From positions 1 through 11,980 of the forward strand of contig CBDUXZ010000021.1 of NCBI GenBank assembly GCA_965371325.1: a stretch of DNA of 11,980 bases, in the 5' to 3' direction. The notes under the pieces are model-generated. The model was not told where the DNA came from. It saw nothing but the letters and a program-made list of their open reading frames with translations, and ran no database searches. The stretch's first letter is position 1. The number at the start of each line of letters is the position of its first letter. The position numbers and the translations under genes were made by a program. This stretch comes from CBDUXZ01 sp965371325 [NCBI: uncultured bacterium] (GTDB taxonomy: Bacteria > JAUYMQ01). Of the stretch, positions 1 through 7,653 are shown in pieces.

Positions 1-1454
1 ATCCCCTGGGTCCGCGAAACGCATACTGGATGCTCTCGCAGTGGCTGGAGGTACCTGGCCTGCGGGGTCGTTCCCTGCACGCCACCTGGTCCTGGATTTT
101 CAGGACTCCCTCGACGGAGCCGCTGACGCGAAGGCAGAGATGGGGGTTCCGCACCTATGGCGTTGCCGCGTTTGTTTTTTACGGCCTGGTCATCGGTTTC
201 CTGGGCTACAAGATCCTGCGCCTGGTGGTCGCTCACGTCGACGTGACGGGTGCCGCGCTGGTACTCGTGATCGCCGCTTTCGCATTGGAGTTCACGATTA
301 GAAAGGAATTAATGCGATTCGAACCATTCTACGCCTGGCTGGCCCGGAACAACGGCAGGTCGACCGTTGCCTGGATACTCCGCATCGGGCTACTCGCGGT
401 CCTCATCCTTGTCATGTTCCTCCCTTATCCCTACGAACCGGGTGGTTCCCTCCGGATTCTCCCCGCCAAGCAGGTAGGTATTCGATCCCAGGTGCAGGGG
501 AGGATCGTAAAGGTTCTGGTTAAGGAAGGGGACTGGGTGGAGGAGGGCCAGGAGATCGTGCAGATCGATGCCCGGCGCACACAGAAGGATCTGGACGTTG
601 CCGAGGCGGAACTCCGGCGGAGCAAGGCGCAACTCGCGCTTGCCGAGTCCGGGAGCAAGCCCGAGGAGATCGCCAAGGCGCGGGAGTCCATGGCCACGGC
701 GAAAAGGGATCTTTTCTACACGACGCGGGAAGCCGAGCGGTTGACCAAGTTGTACGCCGAGAAGGTCGTCTCCGAAGGACTCTACGAGCAGGCCCTCCAG
801 CGGCGCGATATGAGCCAGGGTTTCTATGACACGGCGAAGGAGAATCTCAACCTCGTCATGAGTGGCGCGCGTACGGAGGCGATCAATACCCAGAAGGCCG
901 AGGTCGAACGTCTCGAGGCGATGGTGAAGTACTACCGGGAGGATCTGGATCTCACGGAGATCAGAAGCCCGATCGAGGGGCGTATCGTGAAGAGCCCTCG
1001 CCTGGATTCGCGCGTGGGTATCGAGGTCATCCTGGGAGATCTCATCGCGAGCGTTCAGGACGACAGGGTCCTGCTGGCGGAGCTGGAGATCCCTGAGAAG
1101 AACGTCGAGCACATCAAGCCCGGAGCCCGCGTCAAGGTGAAGACCTGGACCTATCCGGGGCAGACCTTCAAGGGAAAGGTCAAGTCCGTCTCCCCGGTTG
1201 TGACCGACAAGGCGAAGGAAGGAACGGTGGAGTATCTCCGCACGGAGCGTGAGGACGCGCTCAGCCGAGCGGCGACCTCGGACGAGGGCCGTGTCGTCCG
1301 GGTGGTCGTACAGCTTCCGAATCGCGACGGGCGACTCAAGTCCGAGATGACGGGCTACGGGAAGGTATTCGCGAAGCATGAACCCTTCGGGCTTGTCATG
1401 ACCCACGGGCTCATCCGGTTCTTCAGGGTGGAAGTCTGGTCCTGGATCCCATGA
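1..1454 (+). CDS. M50-like / HlyD-family membrane fusion protein, 5' partial
   Basis: Likely inner-membrane-anchored periplasmic adaptor fused to the end of a site-2-protease-like (M50) membrane region. The frame is open from the left edge: codons from position 3 read PLGPRNAYWMLSQWL, followed by VPGLRGRS. This lines up without gaps with the third M50 motif and its continuation (NPLxxxDGYY..LS..L.IPNLR.R). The ATG at 30 is therefore probably internal and the gene begins upstream. Numbering from that ATG, hydrophobic segments lie at about 44-67, 73-89 and 112-131. A lipoyl-like HlyD half-motif follows at 150-180 (SQVQGRIVKVLVKEGDWVEEGQ), then a charged coiled-coil hairpin at about 182-300, the second half-motif at 311-320 (IRSPIEGRIV) and a beta-barrel to about 390. 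The C-terminal RFFRVEVWSWIP is, from memory, typical of M50-HlyD fusions. The MBOAT gene follows on the same strand. The substrate and partner pump are not visible. HlyD assignment is firm; the M50 part rests on a short stretch. Confidence 0.85.
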   Translation, partial: PLGPRNAYWMLSQWLEVPGLRGRSLHATWSWIFRTPSTEPLTRRQRWGFRTYGVAAFVFYGLVIGFLGYKILRLVVAHVDVTGAALVLVIAAFALEFTIRKELMRFEPFYAWLARNNGRSTVAWILRIGLLAVLILVMFLPYPYEPGGSLRILPAKQVGIRSQVQGRIVKVLVKEGDWVEEGQEIVQIDARRTQKDLDVAEAELRRSKAQLALAESGSKPEEIAKARESMATAKRDLFYTTREAERLTKLYAEKVVSEGLYEQALQRRDMSQGFYDTAKENLNLVMSGARTEAINTQKAEVERLEAMVKYYREDLDLTEIRSPIEGRIVKSPRLDSRVGIEVILGDLIASVQDDRVLLAELEIPEKNVEHIKPGARVKVKTWTYPGQTFKGKVKSVSPVVTDKAKEGTVEYLRTEREDALSRAATSDEGRVVRVVVQLPNRDGRLKSEMTGYGKVFAKHEPFGLVMTHGLIRFFRVEVWSWIP

Positions 1455-1529
1455 CCAGCCGTGGGAGAGGTTCGCGGCTGTGCGTCGAACGCCTCGCAGC
1501 AAGGGGCTCTCGCTAATACAGGGCTTATC

Positions 1530-2957
1530 GTGCTCTTCAATTCACTTCTCTTCTGGACCTTCTTCGCCTTCTTTATCCTGCTCTATATCCGGCTGAAGCA
1601 CCCTGCCCAGAACCGGCTCCTTCTGGCGGGGAGCTACATTTTCTACGCGGCCTGGGACTGGCGATTCGTCCTTCTTCTTCTGCTCACCACGGTCGTCGAC
1701 TGGTTCGTCGCGATCAGGATCATGCAGGCCGGTAGCCCCTCTGTCAGGAAGCGCTGGTTGCTGCTCTCAATCACCACCGATCTCTCCATTCTAGGATTCT
1801 TCAAGTATTACAATTTCTTCGCGGGGAGTTTCGATGCACTCGCCGGCCAGCTGGGGCTCTCGCTGTCCCCGGGTTTTCTTAATGTCATCCTCCCGGTCGG
1901 AATCAGCTTCTACACATTTCAGTCTCTCGGATATGTGATCGATGTGTACCGCGGACGGGTGGAGGCCTCTCGAAGCCTGCTGGATTACGCACTCTATGTC
2001 GCTTTCTTTCCACAGCTCGTGGCGGGACCAATCGAACGGGCATGGCACATGCTTCCCCAGGTGCGGGCCGAGAGGCGGTTGACGCGTGAGGGGGTTTCCG
2101 AAGGGGCCTTTCTCATCTCCTGGGGTCTGTTCAAGAAGGTCTTCATTGCCGACAATCTCGCCGAAATCGTCTCAGCGGTGTTCGATGGTCCGGGTCCCTA
2201 CGATGGTCTGAGTACGATGCTCGCCGTCTATGCCTTCGCTTTCCAGATCTATTGCGACTTCTCCGGGTACACCGACATCGCGCGCGGGCTTGGCCGGATC
2301 CTGGGATTCAATCTTTTTGTGAACTTCAATCTTCCCTATCTGTCGTTGAACCCCCCCGAGTTCTGGCGGCGCTGGCACATCAGTCTGTCGACCTGGCTCC
2401 GCGACTACCTCTACATTCCGCTCGGAGGAAACCGGAAGGGGAGGGCGCGTACATACGTCAACCTCATGCTCACCATGCTTCTCGGCGGACTCTGGCATGG
2501 TGCGGCGTGGACGTTCGTGATCTGGGGCGCATACCACGGCCTTCTCCTCATACTTCACAGACTCATGAGTCCCGCGCTCGAATTTCTGTTCCGGGCCCGC
2601 AGTAGCATGGGCGAAGCGCTTTCGCGGGGGGTTCGCCTTGTCGGCATGTTCCACCTCGTCTGTTTCGGGTGGATATTCTTCAGGGCCCAATCCCTCGATC
2701 AGGCTAGCGAGATTTTCTCATCCATCGGCCAGGGGTTTGTGTGGACCCCGCGGGGGAGCTTCTACCTCTCGCGGATCGTGGTCCTTATCGGTTTCCTGCT
2801 GTTGGTTCAACTCCTTCAGGCAAGGAGAAAGGATCTCCTGATTCTGCACCGCGCCCGGCCGATGTGGGTCCTGGCAACGGTCTATCTGTATCTTTACTGC
2901 TCAATCTTGTTCCTCGGGAATCATGGCGGGCATGAGTTCATCTACTTCCAGTTCTGA
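1530..2957 (+). CDS. MBOAT-family O-acyltransferase, AlgI-like
   Basis: Polytopic membrane O-acyltransferase of the AlgI/DltB group. Known members move acyl (often acetyl) groups across the inner membrane to a glycan or to a partner protein. The frame opens at GTG 1461, but I chose GTG 1530: it yields MLFNSLLFWTFFAFFILLY, the usual AlgI-type N-terminus, with AGGG 6-9 nt upstream. The result is 475 residues, normal for AlgI. Family motifs in order are FPQLVAGPIER, YCDFSGYTDIARGLG, PEFWRRWHISLSTWLRDYLY (H283) and GGLWHGAAWTFVIWG with the expected catalytic H323. Several hydrophobic segments surround them. A run of seven C at 2351-2357 sits just before the PEFWRRWH motif. The gene ends 5 bp before the SGNH-protein start, so the two are probably translationally coupled. 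The acceptor glycan is unknown: AlgI is specific to alginate, and no alginate polymerase is visible, so no symbol is given. Confidence 0.93.
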   Translation: MLFNSLLFWTFFAFFILLYIRLKHPAQNRLLLAGSYIFYAAWDWRFVLLLLLTTVVDWFVAIRIMQAGSPSVRKRWLLLSITTDLSILGFFKYYNFFAGSFDALAGQLGLSLSPGFLNVILPVGISFYTFQSLGYVIDVYRGRVEASRSLLDYALYVAFFPQLVAGPIERAWHMLPQVRAERRLTREGVSEGAFLISWGLFKKVFIADNLAEIVSAVFDGPGPYDGLSTMLAVYAFAFQIYCDFSGYTDIARGLGRILGFNLFVNFNLPYLSLNPPEFWRRWHISLSTWLRDYLYIPLGGNRKGRARTYVNLMLTMLLGGLWHGAAWTFVIWGAYHGLLLILHRLMSPALEFLFRARSSMGEALSRGVRLVGMFHLVCFGWIFFRAQSLDQASEIFSSIGQGFVWTPRGSFYLSRIVVLIGFLLLVQLLQARRKDLLILHRARPMWVLATVYLYLYCSILFLGNHGGHEFIYFQF

Positions 2958-2962
2958 CTAAC

Positions 2963-4105
2963 GTGAAAAAACGACGAAGCCTCAAGAATCTGACGCTCCT
3001 GCTGCTCGGCTTCCTCTACGTCGCCGGTTTTGGAGAGGTCTACCTCCGGATCTTCGGGAGCCGGCACTTCGGCCGGCCCGGGCATTCCTATTTGAGGCCC
3101 CCCTACGCATATGATGAGATTCGCGGTGCGCCTTTCCGGACGAACGGCCTTGGACTTCGAGGGGAGGATTACGAAGGGCGGGCGCTTCGGATTATGGCCT
3201 TCGGGGGGAGCGCCACGGAATCGGCGGAGGTTCCGGAAGAGGAATCCTGGCCCGCGCGCGTTGAGCAGCGCCTGAACGCGCACTACGGGACAAGGATCGG
3301 GCAGGTAACGAATGCAGGAAAGGCTGGGCTGGCCTCTTCACACTACCTGGCTCATCTGAAGGAACTGATTGACCCATCGGAGCTGGACATCGGGATCATC
3401 TACACGGGAACCAATGACGCCGACCGCATCGCGAGATACGGAAAGATTCAGCGCATTGAACGGATTGACGATCCGTCCTACGGTTTGGTGTTTTTTCAGG
3501 CCTTCTCTCAGCCGGATCCCCATCGGCTTCTCCAAACCGCTGGAGATCCACCCTCCCGCCACCTGCTCCTTACGCATTTCCTAAGAAGCTTTGTCGTTAA
3601 GAGCTTTGTTCAACCAATGCGCAGGCGGCTTGAAGATCTCATTCCGGGCCAGAAGCTGAGCGACAAACGCCAGCGGCTGCGGGAGTCCCCGGAGTACGAA
3701 TCGGTCATCAAGCGTGCCAACGACGATTATGAGCACAACCTCTCGCTCATGCTTGCGGTGATGCGGGCGCACCGTGTGACCCCTCTTTTTGTGTCGATGC
3801 CGCTCTACACCGAAAATCCGGTCGATGAACTGGCCGCGCTGAATGAAACGCTCATGACGTGGTGCCGCCGGGAGAAAATTCCCTGTGTGGATCTCGCGTC
3901 GATGGCGCCTCCGGAGGGCGGGCCCTGGTATCAGTACGCGAGGCGTCACTTCACACGCGAGGGCGCAGATCGCGCGGGACGACTCATTGCGGATACCCTT
4001 GTGGAACTGCTGGAGGGCGATTCGAAAAACGGCGCGTCTCTTCGTAGGCGTGCACGCGAGCGCGGACTGCCTCTCCCCGCCCGGACTCCTCGGCCTCAGT
4101 CGTGA
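2963..4105 (+). CDS. Membrane-anchored SGNH/GDSL hydrolase-like protein, likely acyltransfer partner of the MBOAT
   Basis: A 380-residue protein with a basic N-terminus (MKKRRSLK) and one hydrophobic segment at about 9-24. This suits an inner-membrane anchor with the enzymatic domain in the periplasm. SGNH blocks are recognisable: block I FGGSATES with nucleophile candidate S83, block II NAGKAG (N117-G119), block III YTGTND (N151), and block V around H329 in RRHFTREG. The residue three before that His, normally Asp in DxxH, is A326, so the triad is incomplete as read. The GTG at 2963 is preferred because it keeps the anchor. No clear Shine-Dalgarno sequence is visible, which fits coupling to the MBOAT stop 5 bp upstream. 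The C-terminal 25 residues are Arg/Pro-rich and probably disordered. In alginate, cellulose and peptidoglycan O-acetylation, an SGNH protein (AlgJ/AlgX, PatB types) completes the transfer begun by an MBOAT. That role is inferred here from gene order. An esterase is the alternative. Confidence 0.82.
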   Translation: MKKRRSLKNLTLLLLGFLYVAGFGEVYLRIFGSRHFGRPGHSYLRPPYAYDEIRGAPFRTNGLGLRGEDYEGRALRIMAFGGSATESAEVPEEESWPARVEQRLNAHYGTRIGQVTNAGKAGLASSHYLAHLKELIDPSELDIGIIYTGTNDADRIARYGKIQRIERIDDPSYGLVFFQAFSQPDPHRLLQTAGDPPSRHLLLTHFLRSFVVKSFVQPMRRRLEDLIPGQKLSDKRQRLRESPEYESVIKRANDDYEHNLSLMLAVMRAHRVTPLFVSMPLYTENPVDELAALNETLMTWCRREKIPCVDLASMAPPEGGPWYQYARRHFTREGADRAGRLIADTLVELLEGDSKNGASLRRRARERGLPLPARTPRPQS

Positions 4106-4215
4106 CATCCCGCCGTCCGTCCTCTCACGGCCGGGGCCTCTTCATGAGAACACGCCTTCGTGAAGGGAGCACGGGCCATGTGGGCGAAAAAAAGAGGACG
4201 ACGGGGCTTTCATCG

Positions 4216-4244
4216 TTGCGCGCGGGATGCCAGCCGTGTATAGG
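4216..4244 (+). promoter_or_regulatory. Weak candidate sigma70 promoter for the hemolysin III gene
   Basis: TTGCGC (4216-4221) and TATAGG (4239-4244) are 17 bp apart, matching 3 of 6 and 4 of 6 consensus positions. They lie 54 bp before the chosen start of the hemolysin III gene, in the 192-bp gap after the SGNH gene. The matches are few enough to arise by chance. I see no convincing terminator in this gap, so read-through from the upstream operon is also possible. Confidence 0.22.
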
Positions 4245-4297
4245 TGACGCTCTATTTTTTTGCATCCCATTTTCCCGGCCTCCCGGAGATAGCGAAG

Positions 4298-4960
4298 GTG
4301 CAATCAAGCCATAAAATGCGGCGCCCCGTGCTTCGCGGCGTGTCCCATGCCTTCGCGGCCGTGGCGAGCGTTGCCGCGGCATTCGCGCTGTGGAAGGTAT
4401 CCGCGGGTGACGGCGCCAAGCAGATCTCGATGCTCGTTTTCGGCGCCAGCATGATTGGCCTCTACACGAGCAGCGCCACCTATCATATGGGCGAGTGGAA
4501 GGGGCGGATCTATCACGCCTTCCGGCGGCTGGACCACGCAATGATTTTCTTTTTAATCGCTGGAACTTACACGCCATTCTGTTTTAATTTGCTTGAAGGC
4601 TCCGACCGGATCGTTACGCTGGTGTTCGTCTGGGGGATGGCGATCGCGGGGGCGGGATTCAAACTTTTCTTCCCCTTCATCCCCCGCTGGATCTCGGTGG
4701 CCCTTTACCTGGGTATGGGATGGCTCGCGGTTTTGAAGGCCGGTGACTTCTCGAAGGCCCTGGGCATGGGGGGGGTTCTGCTTGTCATGGCGGGAGGCGT
4801 GGCCTACACCACGGGCGCGATCATCTACGCCCGGAAACGCCCGAATCCCTTTCCGCAGACCTTTGGCTATCACGAGCTGTTCCATCTGCTCGTGATAGGC
4901 GGCACGCTCACGCACTTTCTGGCGGTTTACTACTTTGTCGCACCGCTCGCGCGCATCTGA
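4298..4960 (+). CDS. Hemolysin III / PAQR-family membrane protein
   Basis: A 220-residue polytopic inner-membrane protein of the HlyIII (YqfA-like, PAQR) family, about the usual family size. The family's metal-binding signature is complete: SATYH (S59, H63), RRLDHAMIFFLIAGTYTPF (D79, H80) and HELFH (H192, H196), followed by H206 in the last membrane segment. RGVSHAFA near the N-terminus is also typical. About seven hydrophobic segments are apparent. The frame extends to ATG 4244, but I chose GTG 4298 because GGAG at 4285-4288 sits 9 nt upstream; ATG 4316 is an alternative with poorer spacing. Related eukaryotic PAQR proteins include lipid-message receptors with ceramidase-like chemistry. The bacterial members mostly lack a proven function, and the hemolysin name comes from a Bacillus protein. 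The gene converges on the penicillin-binding protein gene with only 8 bp between stop codons. Eight G in a row occur at 4768-4775. Confidence 0.92.
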   Translation: MQSSHKMRRPVLRGVSHAFAAVASVAAAFALWKVSAGDGAKQISMLVFGASMIGLYTSSATYHMGEWKGRIYHAFRRLDHAMIFFLIAGTYTPFCFNLLEGSDRIVTLVFVWGMAIAGAGFKLFFPFIPRWISVALYLGMGWLAVLKAGDFSKALGMGGVLLVMAGGVAYTTGAIIYARKRPNPFPQTFGYHELFHLLVIGGTLTHFLAVYYFVAPLARI

Positions 4961-4968
4961 AGTTCAGG

Positions 4969-7533
4969 CTAACGCTCCCGCTCCCTTCTTCCCCGATTCC
5001 AGGCGTCGCGCAACCCTTCCATATCGCTCGGCGCGCGATCGCCGCGCTCCCCGGTCGTTTTGCTCTCACGCTTTCCGCGCGTCCGTTTCCGGTCCTCCTG
5101 GTCGGCGCGGGAATCCTCCTTTTTTCCCCCGAAGGCACCAAGAACCTTCTTGAACCACCCGCTGATCTTTCGTTTTGTTTCACGCACGGGCGCATCGATG
5201 GTCCGCCTCGCGGTCATTTCACGGGGCCGTTTCCGGCAGTCGAGATGCGGTTCGGTGCCGTCAACAAATGCCTCGAGAATCGTATCGGGACATTCAGGGG
5301 CGGGAAGAAGACCCGTTTTCGGATCAACTCTCCGAAAGATGATTCCTTTCGGTACCGTGAATGATCGGGCCGGGTGTGTATCAAGAATGGGGCCCATTGC
5401 GGAGGCCCATAGATTGAGTGCGGTTGCAGAGGAGGGGATGCGCAACGGGCGGCCGTCATCGAAGCCGATCCATGCGCCGCCTACGATCGTGGGAGTGTAA
5501 CCGACAAACCAGGCATCCCTGAAGTCATTGGTTGTTCCGGTCTTCCCTGCAATGGGACGCGTGAACCCTTTCCTTCTGAGTGCGCGAGCGGTGCCGCGGT
5601 CCACCACCCCCTCGAGAAGATGATGAACGAGATATGCGGCGCGGGGATCAACCGTCTCATAGGTAACGGGAACGCGGCGGTAGCGGACACGATTCTCCTG
5701 ATCGAGGACACCGCGCACGAAGTAGGGCTCAACCCCTGTCCCATGCATCGGGAAGACCGTGTAGGCACCGGCAACATCGAGCAGGCTTGTTTCGGCGACA
5801 CCGAGGGCCAGGGAGGGACCACGGGGGAGATCCCCGTCCCAGCCTGCGGCCGCGGCGATCTGCGCGATGTCGTCGAGGCCGGTGACCTGCGCGAGCCGGA
5901 CGGTCGGAACGTTGAGCGAGCCCTCGAGAGCTCGCCTCACGGTTACCGTGCCGCGGAACCGTCCGTCATAGTTTGCCGGTGTCCAAATCTTCGAGCCGGT
6001 GCGTATCGATAACGGTTTGTCCTCCAGGGGCGTGGAGGGCGTGATGCTGCGGGGGTGTCCTTCGAACGCCGCAAGGTATACGAAGGGCTTGAACGTGGAA
6101 CCCAGCTGGCGCTGGGCCTGCGTTGCGCGGTTGAAGGGGCGGCGGGCGTAGTCTCTCCCCCCCACGAGTGCGAGAACGGATCCGTCGCGGGGATCGAGCG
6201 CCACGAAAGCCGCCTCGAGGGGTTCCTCTCCGCCGCGCAACCAGGCGTGGGCTTTCTCCAGACGCGCGATCGTGAGGCGAACGCCCCTCTCCGCCGACAT
6301 CTGGGTGGCGGGGTCGAGTGTCGTGTAGACGTCGAGGCGCTCTCCAAGAAGGCTGGCCTCACCGAGCTTCTCGGAGACTTCGCGGCGTGCCTGCGTGAGG
6401 AAGAAGGGAGCTTCCAGCACCGGCCGTCGCGAGCGTTTCACGGCGAGGGAGCGTTTTCGTTCTTCAGTGGCCATCTCTGGTTCGATGAAGCCCGCCGCAA
6501 CCATCTGCCGGAGCACCCGATCCCGCCTCTTGAGCGCTCGATCGGGATAACGAAGAGGGGAATTGGGGTTCGGAGAGGAGATGATGCCCGCAATCGTGGC
6601 CGCATCGCCCAGGGTCATCTCCGATGCGCGTTTTCCGAAAAAGGTGCGCGCTGCCTGTCCGACGCCGATGATATTGGCCGCGCCGTCACGTCCGAGGTAG
6701 ACCTCGTTCAGATACCACGCAAGAATTTCATCCTTGGTCATGCGCGATTCGATCATCCAGGCAAGAACCACCTCCTGCGCTTTTCTCCGCCAGGTTCGCT
6801 CGGGTGTGAGGAAGAAGTTCTTTGCAAGCTGCTGGGTAAGCGTGCTCGCACCCTGCCTGATTTCCCCCGCCTGAAGGTTCACAAAGACCGCCCGAAGAAC
6901 GCCGATCAAGTCAATGCCCGGGTGAGAATAAAAGCGCGCATCTTCCGCGGCGAGAATCGCCTCGGACACATGGGGGGGGAGATCGGCGAGAACAACGGGG
7001 CGGCGCGCTTGCCAGCGTCCGTTCCAGGTGACGTCGAGCATGAGCGGTTCCAGCGTGACCTGCCTGCGCTCTGCCCTCGTGCGGAGATCGACAATGCGTG
7101 ACACGTGCCCGCTTTTAATCTGGATCCGCGCCAGTCGAACCGGCAGGGCGCCGACCGGATCCCGGAAGGCAGGGAGATGAATATCGATGGAACCCCTGCG
7201 CCTTCTCCAGGAGCCCGGGGATTTCAGGGAAGCATCCTGCCGGTAGTCGAGGCGCTCTATTCTGGAGACGAGTCCTGATTTTTCGATGTTCATCCCCGGC
7301 TTCATGACAAGTCGGCTGGTGAAGAAGCGCGGCCCCGCGTAGGTGGCTCCCCCGGCGAGGCGCTGGTCGAGGCGGTGCCGAAGGATCAGGATATGGAGGA
7401 CGAGGACGCCGACAACCGCAACGATCAGGAAGAGAACGCCCAAGCGAAAATACCGGGCCAGCCGGTTCTGTTTGCGTCTTCCGCGTTTTTTCTTTCGTCT
7501 CTTCGCCAAATGTGAATCCGCTTTCCGGCTCAC
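4969..7533 (-). CDS. Class A penicillin-binding protein (PBP1A/1B type), bifunctional transglycosylase/transpeptidase
   Basis: Polymerises lipid II into glycan strands and cross-links the stem peptides on the periplasmic face of the inner membrane. Using GTG 7533 gives 854 residues. They comprise a basic cytoplasmic tail (AKRRKKKRGRRK), a membrane anchor at about 31-52, and a 70-150 region resembling the UB2H domain of PBP1B. The GT51 domain has AAEDARFYSHPG (catalytic E197), QGASTLTQQ, RKAQE (E254) and DEILAWYLNEVYLG. The transpeptidase domain has GSTFK (S479, K482), SLN (S539) and KTGT (K664). All active-site motifs are intact. From about residue 766 a charged, mainly basic tail of about 90 residues follows. 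The frame extends to a TTG at 7614, but that segment would contain a rho-independent terminator, so the GTG or TTG 7509 is preferred; neither has a good Shine-Dalgarno sequence. Eight C in a row (plus-strand G, 6972-6979) lie shortly before the GT51 catalytic motif. The dismutase gene is upstream on the same strand. Confidence 0.95.
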   Translation of the reverse strand: MSRKADSHLAKRRKKKRGRRKQNRLARYFRLGVLFLIVAVVGVLVLHILILRHRLDQRLAGGATYAGPRFFTSRLVMKPGMNIEKSGLVSRIERLDYRQDASLKSPGSWRRRRGSIDIHLPAFRDPVGALPVRLARIQIKSGHVSRIVDLRTRAERRQVTLEPLMLDVTWNGRWQARRPVVLADLPPHVSEAILAAEDARFYSHPGIDLIGVLRAVFVNLQAGEIRQGASTLTQQLAKNFFLTPERTWRRKAQEVVLAWMIESRMTKDEILAWYLNEVYLGRDGAANIIGVGQAARTFFGKRASEMTLGDAATIAGIISSPNPNSPLRYPDRALKRRDRVLRQMVAAGFIEPEMATEERKRSLAVKRSRRPVLEAPFFLTQARREVSEKLGEASLLGERLDVYTTLDPATQMSAERGVRLTIARLEKAHAWLRGGEEPLEAAFVALDPRDGSVLALVGGRDYARRPFNRATQAQRQLGSTFKPFVYLAAFEGHPRSITPSTPLEDKPLSIRTGSKIWTPANYDGRFRGTVTVRRALEGSLNVPTVRLAQVTGLDDIAQIAAAAGWDGDLPRGPSLALGVAETSLLDVAGAYTVFPMHGTGVEPYFVRGVLDQENRVRYRRVPVTYETVDPRAAYLVHHLLEGVVDRGTARALRRKGFTRPIAGKTGTTNDFRDAWFVGYTPTIVGGAWIGFDDGRPLRIPSSATALNLWASAMGPILDTHPARSFTVPKGIIFRRVDPKTGLLPAPECPDTILEAFVDGTEPHLDCRKRPREMTARRTIDAPVRETKRKISGWFKKVLGAFGGKKEDSRADQEDRKRTRGKRESKTTGERGDRAPSDMEGLRDAWNRGRRERER

Positions 7534-7534
7534 C

Positions 7535-7563
7535 AAAAAGGAAACGCCCGCCCAGGGGGCGGG
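7535..7563 (-). terminator. Rho-independent terminator after the superoxide dismutase gene
   Basis: On the minus strand, a perfect 7-bp GC stem (CCCGCCC / GGGCGGG, plus positions 7547-7563) closes a 3-nt loop. It is followed by CG and then TTTCCTTTTT down to 7535. The stem can extend by two pairs past a single-base bulge. It lies about 90 nt beyond the dismutase stop codon and ends 2 nt before the preferred GTG start of the penicillin-binding protein gene. The hairpin is seen directly; termination is inferred, and an attenuator for the downstream gene is possible. Confidence 0.7.
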
Positions 7564-7653
7564 GCGCCTGCCGAGCACGGGAGGGCCGAGGCCTGCCAAG
7601 TCACACAAGTACAATGTGCGCCGGTCGCAATTAGAAGAGGCGGATACCCCCTG

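Noticed and set aside
390-1502. Long open frame on the minus strand opposite the HlyD gene (about 370 codons)
   Set aside because: It is antisense to a clearly recognisable HlyD protein, reads as Arg/Leu/His-rich sequence without domains, and is explained by third-position GC bias.
1461-1529. Upstream GTG start for the MBOAT protein
   Set aside because: The extra 23 residues are polar and unlike AlgI N-termini, and no ribosome site precedes them; GTG 1530 gives the typical MLFNS start.
4139-4164. CTTCA/TGAAG inverted repeat after the SGNH gene as a terminator
   Set aside because: The stem is 5 bp with a 16-nt loop and no T tract follows on either strand.
4125-4577. Minus-strand open frame across the gap before the hemolysin III gene
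   Set aside because: It is Arg/Pro-rich without motifs and largely antisense to the hemolysin III gene.
6055-7101. Open frame on the plus strand within the PBP gene (about 348 codons)
   Set aside because: It is antisense to the intact GT51/transpeptidase motifs and has no recognisable domain; a codon-bias artefact.
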